Assembly: GCF_030651615.1 (NCBI RefSeq)
Contig: NZ_JAUSCG010000185.1
Location: 1 to 8,866 of the forward strand
DNA: 8,866 bases
Source of the DNA: Methanocalculus sp.
GTDB lineage: Archaea; Halobacteriota; Methanomicrobia; Methanomicrobiales; Methanocorpusculaceae
Direction: 5' to 3'
Shown: piece after piece, positions 1 through 5,954 of the stretch
How positions within the stretch are numbered: position 1 is the stretch's first letter
How the letters are laid out: each line of letters begins with the position of its first letter
Position numbers and translations under genes: made by a program
The notes under the pieces: generated by a model
Seen by the model: the letters and a program-made list of their open reading frames with translations, nothing else
What the model was told of the DNA's origin: nothing
Databases searched by the model: none

Positions 1-756
1 ATTATCGAAGCCTGCATTCGTCTCGGACTCTTTGATGACTTCAGGGAAGCTGGATTTGTCTCCGCAGGAAGGACTGATGCAGGTGTCTCGGCACGAGGTC
101 AGGTGATTGCTCTTTCGACAGTGGAACCTGAGCGTGCAGTCTCCACGCTGAACCGGGTGCTCCCTGCCGACTGCTGGTGTACCGGGTGGGCAATTGTCCC
201 GGATCATTTTAACCCGAGATATCGGGCAGAGAGCCGGACATATCGCTATCTCTTCACTGGATCTGGTCTTGATTTGGAAGCAATGAAGGAGGCATCCGGC
301 TATTTTATCGGTGTACATAACTTTTCACGGATAGCCCGTGTAGAGGAGGGAAGAGATCCGACCAGGAAGATCCTCCGGACGAAGATCTGGATGGAAGATG
401 ATTCGATCATATTTGAGGTGGTGGGTGAGAGTTTCCTCTGGCATATGGTACGGGGGATGGCAACCCTCCTCCAGGCGGTGGGAACAGGCCTCATATCGCC
501 TGATCGTGTCAGGACGATCTTAAATGAGCCTGGAGGCCGGATACCGGCGGCACCAGCAGATTCCCTCATCCTCTGGGATGTCGAATGCGGCCTCTCATAT
601 CACCCGATACCAATATCAGAGAAGGCAAAGCGGTGGCTTTCAGAGGAGAAAAGGCGATGTATCGCCGAAAAAAGGATGATATCGTGGTTAGGCGGGGACC
701 GCCCTGATATCTTTCGGGAGGAGGAGATTCACGATAAACTGGGGCACCTGTTGTGA
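1..756 (+). CDS. truA: tRNA pseudouridine synthase A (5'-truncated by window edge)
   Basis: TruA family enzyme that isomerises uridine to pseudouridine in the anticodon arm of tRNA (positions 38-40 in the well-studied members). The reading frame is open from base 1. The first visible GTG (103) cannot be the start, because the family's catalytic motif GRTDAGVSARGQV lies upstream of it; the catalytic Asp is codon 26 (bases 76-78). Further family signatures follow: a segment like the usual 'F.pR..a..R.Y.Y' at FNPRYRAESRTYRYLF, then FIGVHNFSRIA and FLWHMVRGM near the C-terminal half. About 251 residues are visible against a usual 260-280, so only a few tens of residues are missing on the left. 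The last 69 bases overlap the convergent membrane-protein gene at 688-1308. I see no clear terminator. The family assignment is firm; the exact tRNA target is inferred from family knowledge. Confidence 0.95.
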   Translation: MIEACIRLGLFDDFREAGFVSAGRTDAGVSARGQVIALSTVEPERAVSTLNRVLPADCWCTGWAIVPDHFNPRYRAESRTYRYLFTGSGLDLEAMKEASGYFIGVHNFSRIARVEEGRDPTRKILRTKIWMEDDSIIFEVVGESFLWHMVRGMATLLQAVGTGLISPDRVRTILNEPGGRIPAAPADSLILWDVECGLSYHPIPISEKAKRWLSEEKRRCIAEKRMISWLGGDRPDIFREEEIHDKLGHLL

Positions 757-1308
757 GGTCTTCACACTGAGGTAGAAATTTGCTGTTTTTGGGTCAGAGA
801 GCCCACGGTAGTTTAAGAATATCTGGAAGTTCGTGTCGACGATAGTCATCCCGAGTGTCTTGACGATCGCCCGCCTCTCGGATATCAGTTTATTCTCCCC
901 GACATCTATCTTCTGGGTATTACCATCGACTGCTATCAGCATCTCCTCTCCTGTGGAGAGGGCGACCATACTGATACCACTGACATCTACAGTCTGTCCA
1001 AGTGGGAACCAGACATTATAGGTCGTTGTGTACGGATAGGCAGCACCGGCAACCGGTGCATAGACTGTAACGTTTAAGGTTGCAAAGACTGCGACCACAC
1101 CGATTAAGAGGATCAGTATCAGAACACCGATGATCTTCAGCTTACTTCCTTTCTTCTTTTCAGGAGGCTCAACGTACCGGATCTCATGAATTGTCTCTCT
1201 TTCACGGGTGACCGCAGGTGCCGGTGCCGGTGCTGGCTCCGGCTTTTTCTCAGGAGCATTCAATGGGTCCTGTACAGGCTCCTGCTCCTTCTTTTCATCT
1301 TCTGTCAT
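688..1308 (-). CDS. Uncharacterised single-pass membrane protein with Pro/Ala-rich cytoplasmic tail
   Basis: I do not recognise a named family. The 206-residue product has three visible parts. Residues 1-55 are charged and rich in Lys, Glu and Pro, with a PAPAPAPA run at about 25-32. Residues 57-79 form one strongly hydrophobic segment flanked on the N side by KKKGSKLK, so the N-terminus is predicted to be inside the cell. Residues 80-206 form a beta-rich soluble domain, predicted outside, with little charge clustering. It recalls LEA14-like or other immunoglobulin-fold surface domains, but I cannot assign it. ATG at 1308 has a GTGAT ribosome-binding site 5 bases upstream and a TTTAAATA box further up, which supports this start. 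It lies downstream of the GerW-like and DUF2953-like genes on the same strand but seems to have its own promoter. Its last 69 bases overlap truA on the other strand. Confidence 0.85.
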   Translation of the reverse strand: MTEDEKKEQEPVQDPLNAPEKKPEPAPAPAPAVTRERETIHEIRYVEPPEKKKGSKLKIIGVLILILLIGVVAVFATLNVTVYAPVAGAAYPYTTTYNVWFPLGQTVDVSGISMVALSTGEEMLIAVDGNTQKIDVGENKLISERRAIVKTLGMTIVDTNFQIFLNYRGLSDPKTANFYLSVKTSQQVPQFIVNLLLPKDIRAVPA

Positions 1309-1343
1309 AATGTATCACGTATACTGGAAAGATGCAATCAAAG

Positions 1344-1351
1344 TATTTAAA
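1344..1351 (-). promoter_or_regulatory. TATA box (TTTAAATA) for the membrane-protein gene
   Basis: On the minus strand this reads TTTAAATA, a near-ideal archaeal TATA box. It overlaps the TAA stop codon (1347-1349) of the upstream DUF2953-like gene. Its centre predicts transcription starting near 1321-1322, giving a leader of about 13-14 bases that contains GTGAT (1314-1318) just before the ATG at 1308. The spacing is as expected for archaeal promoters; the start site is inferred. Confidence 0.65.
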
Positions 1352-1895
1352 ATGTGATGGTATCTTTCATTTTTCTCATCATTGGAATGAGGGAGGATAC
1401 AAGGTGGAATAGTGATCGAATACGAAGACGGGATTGTACCCGAACTGCCCACGCAGGAGAGGTGAAGTCGGGGGTAATTGATAGACGAAGCCGTGTTCCG
1501 GTGAGGGCACCACGGAGTGCTGAGATCCAGCCGTATATCCTCCCGGTATCACCAGCATCAGAACAGCCATACCGACCGCTGATATCGACTGAGTCAACGC
1601 TGATTGGAAGTCTCGGAATAGTCGGGATCGAAAACCGTGTTTTTTCTCCGGACAGTTCCTCACGTTCTTCCTCCTCCTCTTTCGTAATACTAAACGATCT
1701 GATTGTACATCCGAAGATATGGACCTCAACGATCCAGCCCGGCAGAAGAAGGAGCGTGATCGGTCCAAGCGATCCGCGAGCATACCAGCCCTCAGGGTCA
1801 AGCGACCCCGATACCGTGACGCAGAAGGAGATGAGGAAGGGGAGGATCATCCCTCCCAGGCAGGCAAGGGCGAGGATGATAAGGAATAGATCCAT
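1347..1895 (-). CDS. DUF2953/YtfI-like membrane-anchored protein
   Basis: The 182-residue protein has a strongly hydrophobic N-terminus (residues 2-28), predicted to be a membrane anchor, a second hydrophobic stretch at about 44-56 (GPITLLLLPGWIV), an acidic linker with a run of five Glu near 73-77, and a C-terminal region with GRYGCSDAGDTGRIYGW (107-123) followed by a TPDF segment (141-144). That 'G..DA..TG..YG' plus 'PDF' pattern is what I recall of DUF2953, the family of Bacillus subtilis YtfI. The molecular function is unknown. The ATG directly abuts the TAA of the GerW/YtfJ-like gene (TAAATG, no gap), with GGAG 3 bases before it, so the two are probably co-transcribed and coupled. The ytfI-ytfJ pairing in Firmicutes supports the call independently. 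It is shorter than YtfI (a little over 200 residues, from memory). Competing ORFs in this stretch on both strands have implausible compositions. Confidence 0.72.
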   Translation of the reverse strand: MDLFLIILALACLGGMILPFLISFCVTVSGSLDPEGWYARGSLGPITLLLLPGWIVEVHIFGCTIRSFSITKEEEEEREELSGEKTRFSIPTIPRLPISVDSVDISGRYGCSDAGDTGRIYGWISALRGALTGTRLRLSITPDFTSPAWAVRVQSRLRIRSLFHLVSSLIPMMRKMKDTITF

Positions 1896-2255
1896 TTACT
1901 CCTTCTTCGATCCCCGAATCGCCTCGATAACAGAGGGAAGAGACTCTGCTGCTGTTGCTATCGCCTGAGAGATCTCACCCTTCTTACCGAGTGTGAAGAT
2001 CTGTATGCCTTCAGGTCCGGGAATGTTCTGGTGAATGACCATCACCGCAACCGGGGTTACACCTGCACCTGCACCGCCGCCTGACCCGGTGCCATCTTCC
2101 GCTTTTCCTTCTCCCCCGGCAAATCCGAAACCGACCGAGGAGATGGTGAAGATTGATCGTTCACCTGAGATGATCGGGTTTGACACCAGAATATCAGATG
2201 AAACCATCGTCCTGAGGTGCTCAAGAATTCCGTCAAAGACACTTCTTTCTGTCAT
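1896..2255 (-). CDS. GerW/YtfJ-family protein (Spore_YtfJ domain)
   Basis: The 119-residue protein fits the GerW/YtfJ family. It has an N-terminal amphipathic helix (FDGILEHLRTMVSSDILV), then NPIISGERSIFTISSVGFGFAGGEG (26-50), a Gly-rich loop (55-65), and the closing TPVAVMVI strand (67-74). In the family the order is 'G.piv.g..tiiPvs.v.fGFg.GGg....GgGgG.gv.Pva.lvi', which matches without large gaps. In Bacillus GerW/YtfJ takes part in lysozyme-dependent spore germination; no biochemical activity is established, and methanogens do not form spores, so the role here is unknown. No signal peptide or membrane segment is visible, so it is probably cytoplasmic. No ribosome-binding site precedes the ATG (upstream bases read CCACCTCC), and the TATA box sits about 26 bases before it, so the mRNA is probably leaderless. 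It is first in a unit with the DUF2953-like gene. Confidence 0.85.
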   Translation of the reverse strand: MTERSVFDGILEHLRTMVSSDILVSNPIISGERSIFTISSVGFGFAGGEGKAEDGTGSGGGAGAGVTPVAVMVIHQNIPGPEGIQIFTLGKKGEISQAIATAAESLPSVIEAIRGSKKE

Positions 2256-2277
2256 GGAGGTGGATAGAACCGCTGAT

Positions 2278-2285
2278 ATTATAAA
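2278..2285 (-). promoter_or_regulatory. TATA box for the GerW-like gene, predicted leaderless
   Basis: The minus strand reads CTTTTATAAT here, with TTTATAAT as the core. Its centre is about 26-27 bases upstream of the A of the ATG at 2255, which is the usual archaeal distance from TATA box to transcription start. With no ribosome-binding site visible, transcription and translation probably begin at nearly the same base. A GAAATC stretch just upstream could serve as a weak TFB recognition element. Confidence 0.6.
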
Positions 2286-2323
2286 AGATTTCTCTCGTTA
2301 CAAAGATTATCATTGTTCAGTAA

Positions 2324-2331
2324 TGTATATA
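2324..2331 (+). promoter_or_regulatory. TATA box (TGTATATA) of the trp operon
   Basis: TGTATATA matches the archaeal TATA consensus well and is the best promoter element upstream of trpE. Its centre places transcription start at about 2353-2356, exactly where an ATG (2356) occurs. The box lies about 40 bases from the divergent TATA box of the GerW-like gene, so a protein bound here could affect both directions. Confidence 0.65.
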
Positions 2332-2346
2332 TGTGTACAATACACA
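2332..2346 (+). promoter_or_regulatory. Candidate trp operator: inverted repeat containing TGTACA
   Basis: A perfect inverted repeat TGTGTA-CAA-TACACA begins directly after the trp TATA box and contains TGTACA at 2334-2339. From memory, TGTACA is the core of the 'TRP box' bound by the repressor TrpY in Methanothermobacter thermautotrophicus. A one-mismatch copy (TGTATA, 2324-2329) lies one helical turn upstream, inside the TATA box. A protein bound here would block the pre-initiation complex. TGTACA also occurs by chance in truA (312) and in the DUF2953-like gene (1704), so position rather than occurrence is the evidence. Confidence 0.5.
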
Positions 2347-2355
2347 CCATAAACT

Positions 2356-2400
2356 ATGCAAATTGATACACCTGCCATGGTGATGCCGTCGGACTGGTAA
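2356..2400 (+). other. 14-codon ORF ending in Trp-stop before trpE (leader peptide or frameshifted TrpE start)
   Basis: ATG at 2356 sits at the transcription start predicted from the TATA box and opens a frame encoding MQIDTPAMVMPSDW, then TAA. The only Trp codon is the last one before the stop, 14 bases ahead of the TTG used as the trpE start. Internal ATGs occur at 2377 and 2383. Two readings fit. It may be a tryptophan-sensing leader peptide. Alternatively it is the true N-terminus of TrpE, separated from the rest by a frameshift near 2397-2400; joining the frames gives ...PSDW then TAASGLYLPIRG, which looks like a normal TrpE N-terminus. No terminator hairpin plus T-run follows, so classical bacterial attenuation is not supported. 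Confidence 0.5.
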
Positions 2401-2414
2401 CCGCCGCATCCGGA

Positions 2415-3626
2415 TTGTATCTCCCGATCAGGGGAGCAGATCCGGTTGCGGTATACCACGCCCTGGCAGAAGGACCAGGCTATATTCTTGAGTTTCCTGA
2501 CTCTGCCATTACCCTTGGATTCTGCTCTGAGATTATAACTCTCCCTGATGATCCCTTCGATCAGCTCAGGTCAATCTCAACAGAACCTCCATTCTCCCCT
2601 GCCGGATACCTCGGCTATGAAGGGGGCGGAAGATTCCTCATCGCAAGGGATGCAGCCATCATCACTGCTGAGGGGATCACGCTCACCTCCCGCCGCCCTC
2701 TGGAAGAGGCGGCAGAAAAGATCCGCAGGATGGCAGACAGAGTCCTCTCAGCAGACCTCTCCTCTGATGTACCTGCTGGAAGTGACCTCCCCTCCGTTCT
2801 GACAACGACAATGGATCGGCATACTTTCACCGAAGGTGTCAGACGACTCAAATCCCATATCCGGGATGGCGACTGTTATCAGGCGGTCCTCTCCCGCAGG
2901 ATAGACGTTCCCTTTACAGGGGTTCCTCTGAAGATATATGCAGGACTCAGGTCAGGCAATCCCTCATGTTATGGGTATTACCTCGATTTTGGTGACGAAC
3001 AGATCGCAGGAGAGAGTCCTGAGATGCTCATCTCCGCAACCGGAAGTACTCTTACCACCGTTCCGATCGCAGGCACACGACCTCGTGGATCAGATCCCAT
3101 TCAGGATGATATACTTTCAGCCGAACTCCTGGCCGATCCAAAAGAGAGGTCCGAACACCTGATGCTCGTCGATCTCGCGAGGAATGATATCGGAAGAGTT
3201 GCACGGTTTGGATCTGTCCATGTCTCCCGGTATGCAGAGGTGGCACGGTATCCACGTGTCCAGCATATCGTATCCACGGTCACAGCAGAATCTGCCCCGG
3301 GATCTGATGGTTATGACGCGCTCCGCTCCTGTTTTCCGGCAGGCACCGTCTCAGGTGCTCCGAAGAAGCGGGCGATGGAGCTGATTGCAGAAGAGGAGCG
3401 GGAGCTTCGGGGTGTCTATGCGGGTGCGATCGGTTATGCCGGAAGGGAGAAGATTGCATTTGCCATCACGATCAGAACCGTCGTCATCCGGAATTCTGTT
3501 GCTTCTGTTCAGGCGGGAGCAGGCATAGTAGCGGGATCTGATCCGGACAGGGAGTATGATGAGACTGCAATAAAAGCCGAGGCCTGCCTCCGATCCATCG
3601 CCGCTGCCGGAAGGGAGATCTCATGA
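2415..3626 (+). CDS. trpE: Anthranilate synthase component I
   Basis: Large subunit of anthranilate synthase; it converts chorismate to anthranilate with ammonia from TrpG. Chorismate-binding signatures are clear: VPIAGTRPRG (216-225), EHLMLVDLARNDIGR (247-261), FPAGTVSGAPKKRAMELI (307-324) and VQAGAGIVAGSDPDREYDET (365-384). The Ala in PIAGT fits TrpE rather than aminodeoxychorismate synthase, which has Lys there. At 403 residues it is compact (E. coli TrpE is about 520). The start is uncertain. TTG 2415 would begin inside the first beta strand and has no good ribosome-binding site. The frame is open back to 2367; a CTG at 2394 lies 9 bases after a GGTGAT (2379-2384); ATG 2356 is in another frame. 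The usual LLES tryptophan-binding motif reads ILEF, and NPSPYMF reads NPSCYGY. The stop overlaps trpG as ATGA. Confidence 0.93.
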   Translation: MYLPIRGADPVAVYHALAEGPGYILEFPDSAITLGFCSEIITLPDDPFDQLRSISTEPPFSPAGYLGYEGGGRFLIARDAAIITAEGITLTSRRPLEEAAEKIRRMADRVLSADLSSDVPAGSDLPSVLTTTMDRHTFTEGVRRLKSHIRDGDCYQAVLSRRIDVPFTGVPLKIYAGLRSGNPSCYGYYLDFGDEQIAGESPEMLISATGSTLTTVPIAGTRPRGSDPIQDDILSAELLADPKERSEHLMLVDLARNDIGRVARFGSVHVSRYAEVARYPRVQHIVSTVTAESAPGSDGYDALRSCFPAGTVSGAPKKRAMELIAEEERELRGVYAGAIGYAGREKIAFAITIRTVVIRNSVASVQAGAGIVAGSDPDREYDETAIKAEACLRSIAAAGREIS

Positions 3627-4201
3627 AGGTCGCCATCATCGACTGTTTCGACAGTTTCAGCTATAATCTCGTCCAGCTTGTGGGGGGTCTTGGGGCTGAT
3701 CCCATCGTGATACCCGCAGATCAGCCGCTCTCTGCTGTTGCCGGAGAGGAGCCCGATCGGATCATCCTCTCACCGGGACCGGGAAAGCCCGGAGATCTCG
3801 CCCTTCCGCTTCAGATCCTTGCCACCCTCTCAAAGACGGTTCCGACACTTGGTGTCTGCCTTGGGCATCAGGCGATCTGTACCGCAGCAGGAGGGAGGAT
3901 CATTCATGCCCCCCGTCCCGTTCATGGTGAGGTGTCGTCGATCCTGCATGACAGACGAGGGATCTATCGGGGTTTAAAGAGCCCGTTCTCTGCGGTCAGG
4001 TACCATTCCCTTGTCATCGATCGACTCACCCTGCCACCGGATCTCGAGATCACCGCATATTCACTTGATGATGGTCTCCCAATGGGAATCCGCCATAAAC
4101 GATACCCGATTGAAGGGGTACAGTTTCATCCCGAGAGTTTCCTCACCGAATCCGGTGACCTTCTTCTGGATGCGTTTCTTCATGGTGGTGACACTGCATG
4201 A
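3623..4201 (+). CDS. trpG: Anthranilate synthase component II (glutamine amidotransferase)
   Basis: Class I glutamine amidotransferase that releases ammonia from glutamine for TrpE. The 192-residue length is normal for an unfused TrpG. Visible motifs: DCFDSFSYNL at 7-16, the oxyanion segment LSPGPGKP at 49-56, GVCLGHQAI with the nucleophile Cys79, and GVQFHPES with the catalytic His169 and Glu171. All three catalytic residues are present. A PabA-type role in folate synthesis is possible in some organisms that share one subunit, but the operon position points to tryptophan. The ATG overlaps the trpE stop by 4 bases, and GGGAG lies just upstream, so translation is probably coupled, as expected for subunits of one complex. 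Confidence 0.95.
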   Translation: MKVAIIDCFDSFSYNLVQLVGGLGADPIVIPADQPLSAVAGEEPDRIILSPGPGKPGDLALPLQILATLSKTVPTLGVCLGHQAICTAAGGRIIHAPRPVHGEVSSILHDRRGIYRGLKSPFSAVRYHSLVIDRLTLPPDLEITAYSLDDGLPMGIRHKRYPIEGVQFHPESFLTESGDLLLDAFLHGGDTA

Positions 4202-5214
4202 TTCAGGAGATCTGTCGTGCGATGGCTGATGGATCAGCAATTCCTCAAGGTGGGATTGCCGCGGCGTTTGCCGATCTCATCTCCGGCTCCGCAACACCTG
4301 CACAGACGGGGGCTTTCCTCTTTGCACTCAGGACACACCCCCTGAATGAAGATGATCTCTATGGTTGTGCCGATATCCTCCTCTCGAATGCAAGACGCCT
4401 CACTCTGCCCGGAGCCGATCGGGCAGTTGATACCTGTGGGACAGGTGGTGACCATGCGATGACCTTCAACATCAGCACAGCGGCTGCATTTGTCACCGCA
4501 GGAGCAGGTATACCGGTTTTAAAGCATGGAAACCGGGCGGTCACGAGCAGATCAGGATCTGCCGATGTGCTTGCCGTACTCGGGATCAGATCCTCTCGTA
4601 CCGAGGAAGAAGCTGATATGGCTCTTCAGAATGCCGGTATTGCCTTTCTTTCTGCACGTGACTACCATCCTGCTGTACTGAGGCTGGCTGAGGTCAGATC
4701 GGAACTTGGATTCCGGACGATCTTCAATGTCGTAGGACCTCTCTCCCATCCGGCAGGCCCGATTAACCGTATCCTTGGGGTGTCTGATCCTGCCCTTCTC
4801 TATCCGATGGCCGGGGCGCTCCGCTCACTCGGTGTTTCCCATGCAATGGTCGTCTCCGGCAATGGAATTGATGAACTCTCGCTTTATGGAGAGAACCGGA
4901 TCTGTGAGCTCCATTCCGGCAGGATCACCGATTACAGAATCACCGGATCAGATCTTGGTCTGTCGCCTGCACCAATTGAAGCACTTCGTGCAGATGGGCC
5001 TGATGAAAGTGCGGCGATGATCAGATCAGTACTTGATGGTGAAGATGGTCCCTGCCGTGATAGTGTTCTTCTGAATGCCGCCGGTGCGATAGTCGTTGGA
5101 GGTGGAGCAGCCACCCTCTCCTCCGCACTCACGATGGCAACGCGATCAGTCGATTCTGGCAGAGCAGCTGAATCGCTTGGGTTACTCTCGGAGATCGGGG
5201 GTGGGTCCGCTTGA
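4198..5214 (+). CDS. trpD: Anthranilate phosphoribosyltransferase
   Basis: Transfers phosphoribosyl from PRPP to anthranilate, the second step of the pathway. The 338-residue length is typical. The N-terminal helical part is followed by the PRPP-binding DTCGTGGDHAMTFNIST (78-94, GTGGD at 81-85), KHGNRAVTSRSGSADVLAVLG (109-129), the anthranilate-site region LAEVRSELGFRTIFNVVGPL, and NGIDELSL, which carries the metal-binding Asp-Glu pair. All expected motifs are intact. The ATG overlaps the trpG stop (ATGA) and has a strong GGTGGTGA ribosome-binding site 6 bases upstream. A small 7-bp inverted repeat (4405-4411 and 4420-4426) lies inside the gene and is probably incidental. Confidence 0.96.
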   Translation: MIQEICRAMADGSAIPQGGIAAAFADLISGSATPAQTGAFLFALRTHPLNEDDLYGCADILLSNARRLTLPGADRAVDTCGTGGDHAMTFNISTAAAFVTAGAGIPVLKHGNRAVTSRSGSADVLAVLGIRSSRTEEEADMALQNAGIAFLSARDYHPAVLRLAEVRSELGFRTIFNVVGPLSHPAGPINRILGVSDPALLYPMAGALRSLGVSHAMVVSGNGIDELSLYGENRICELHSGRITDYRITGSDLGLSPAPIEALRADGPDESAAMIRSVLDGEDGPCRDSVLLNAAGAIVVGGGAATLSSALTMATRSVDSGRAAESLGLLSEIGGGSA

Positions 5215-5954
5215 TCCTGGATGAAATTAAAAAATCGTCCATGATGAGGGCAGAGGCACTTCCGGAGGTGTTTCTGGAGGAACTGCTCCCGGTGAGGAGT
5301 CTTAAGCGAGCAATTCTGTCGAGATCTCCGGCGGTGATTGCTGAGGTGAAGTACGCATCTCCGCATGGAAGAACAGGTGCAACCCTTCCACCGGGTCAGC
5401 TTGCGGCTGCGATGGCAGCGGGTGGAGCTGTTGCCATCTCTGTTCTGACTGAGCCGACGGTCTTTGCGGGTGATCCATTATTCATCAGAGAGGTGAGGCG
5501 GCATATCAGTCTTCCAATCCTGAGAAAAGACATCCTCGTCCATCCCGTTCAGATAAAAGAGAGCCGTGCGATAGGTGCTGATGCGGTCCTGTTGATCGCC
5601 TCGGTGATCGGGAGTGATCTACCGGAATTTGTCGATCTGGCCCTGTCATGCGGGCTTGAACCTGTTGTTGAGGTAGGAGACGAGGAGGAAGCAGAATCGG
5701 CTCTTCTGACAAATGCGGATATCATCGGGATCAACAACCGTGATCTCTCCACCCTTAGCATTGATACCGATCGGGCTTCTCTGATAGCTCCGATGATCCG
5801 GTCTGCCGGTCGCATTCCGATTGCAATGAGCGGGATCACGAGGCCTGATGAAGTTATGAAGTATATGAAAACATGCAGTGCGGTCTTAATTGGAAGTTCG
5901 ATCTCATCTGCATCAGATCCAAGGAGAGCAACGGAGAGATTTGTATGTATGTAA
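5211..5954 (+). CDS. trpC: Indole-3-glycerol phosphate synthase
   Basis: A TIM-barrel enzyme that closes the indole ring by decarboxylating CdRP to indole-3-glycerol phosphate. The 247-residue length is normal. By alignment from memory with the Sulfolobus enzyme, the catalytic set is present: Glu45 and Lys47 in AEVKYASPHG, Lys106 in LRKDILVHPVQIKESRAIGAD, Glu154 in VVEV, Asn175 in GINNRDL and Ser207 in SGI. The usual SPSxG reads SPHGR, a small change. The start is TTG at 5211: it gives MILDEI, the standard N-terminus of the family, overlaps the trpD stop as TTGA, and follows a G-rich GGGGGTGGG ribosome-binding site. No in-frame ATG fits better. The gene ends 10 bases inside trpF. Confidence 0.95.
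   Translation: MILDEIKKSSMMRAEALPEVFLEELLPVRSLKRAILSRSPAVIAEVKYASPHGRTGATLPPGQLAAAMAAGGAVAISVLTEPTVFAGDPLFIREVRRHISLPILRKDILVHPVQIKESRAIGADAVLLIASVIGSDLPEFVDLALSCGLEPVVEVGDEEEAESALLTNADIIGINNRDLSTLSIDTDRASLIAPMIRSAGRIPIAMSGITRPDEVMKYMKTCSAVLIGSSISSASDPRRATERFVCM

Noticed and set aside
312..317. TGTACA in truA, and again at 1704-1709
   Set aside because: Both are inside coding sequence away from any promoter and match the chance rate of about two per window.
1354..1968. 204-codon open frame on the plus strand opposite the DUF2953-like gene
   Set aside because: Ser/Arg-rich composition, no motif, and no promoter or ribosome-binding site; the minus-strand frame has a membrane anchor, a family motif and coupling to its neighbour.
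2398..2414. Classical attenuator terminator after the Trp-stop mini-ORF
   Set aside because: Only 14 bases separate the stop codon from TTG 2415, and there is no GC hairpin followed by a T-run.
2415..3626. Aminodeoxychorismate synthase (PabB) instead of TrpE
   Set aside because: The PIAGT motif has Ala where PabB has Lys, and the gene heads a complete trp operon.
4405..4426. CTGCCCG/CGGGCAG inverted repeat in trpD
   Set aside because: Only 7 bp in a GC-rich coding stretch, with no T-run or position suggesting function; likely chance.
4932..5366. 144-codon minus-strand frame over the trpD/trpC junction
   Set aside because: Antisense shadow of two conserved genes; low-complexity Ser/Ala/Pro composition.
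5873..5944. Upstream extension of trpF
   Set aside because: The added residues do not resemble TrpF, and MYVKVCGIT at 5945 is the standard N-terminus with a ribosome-binding site in place.
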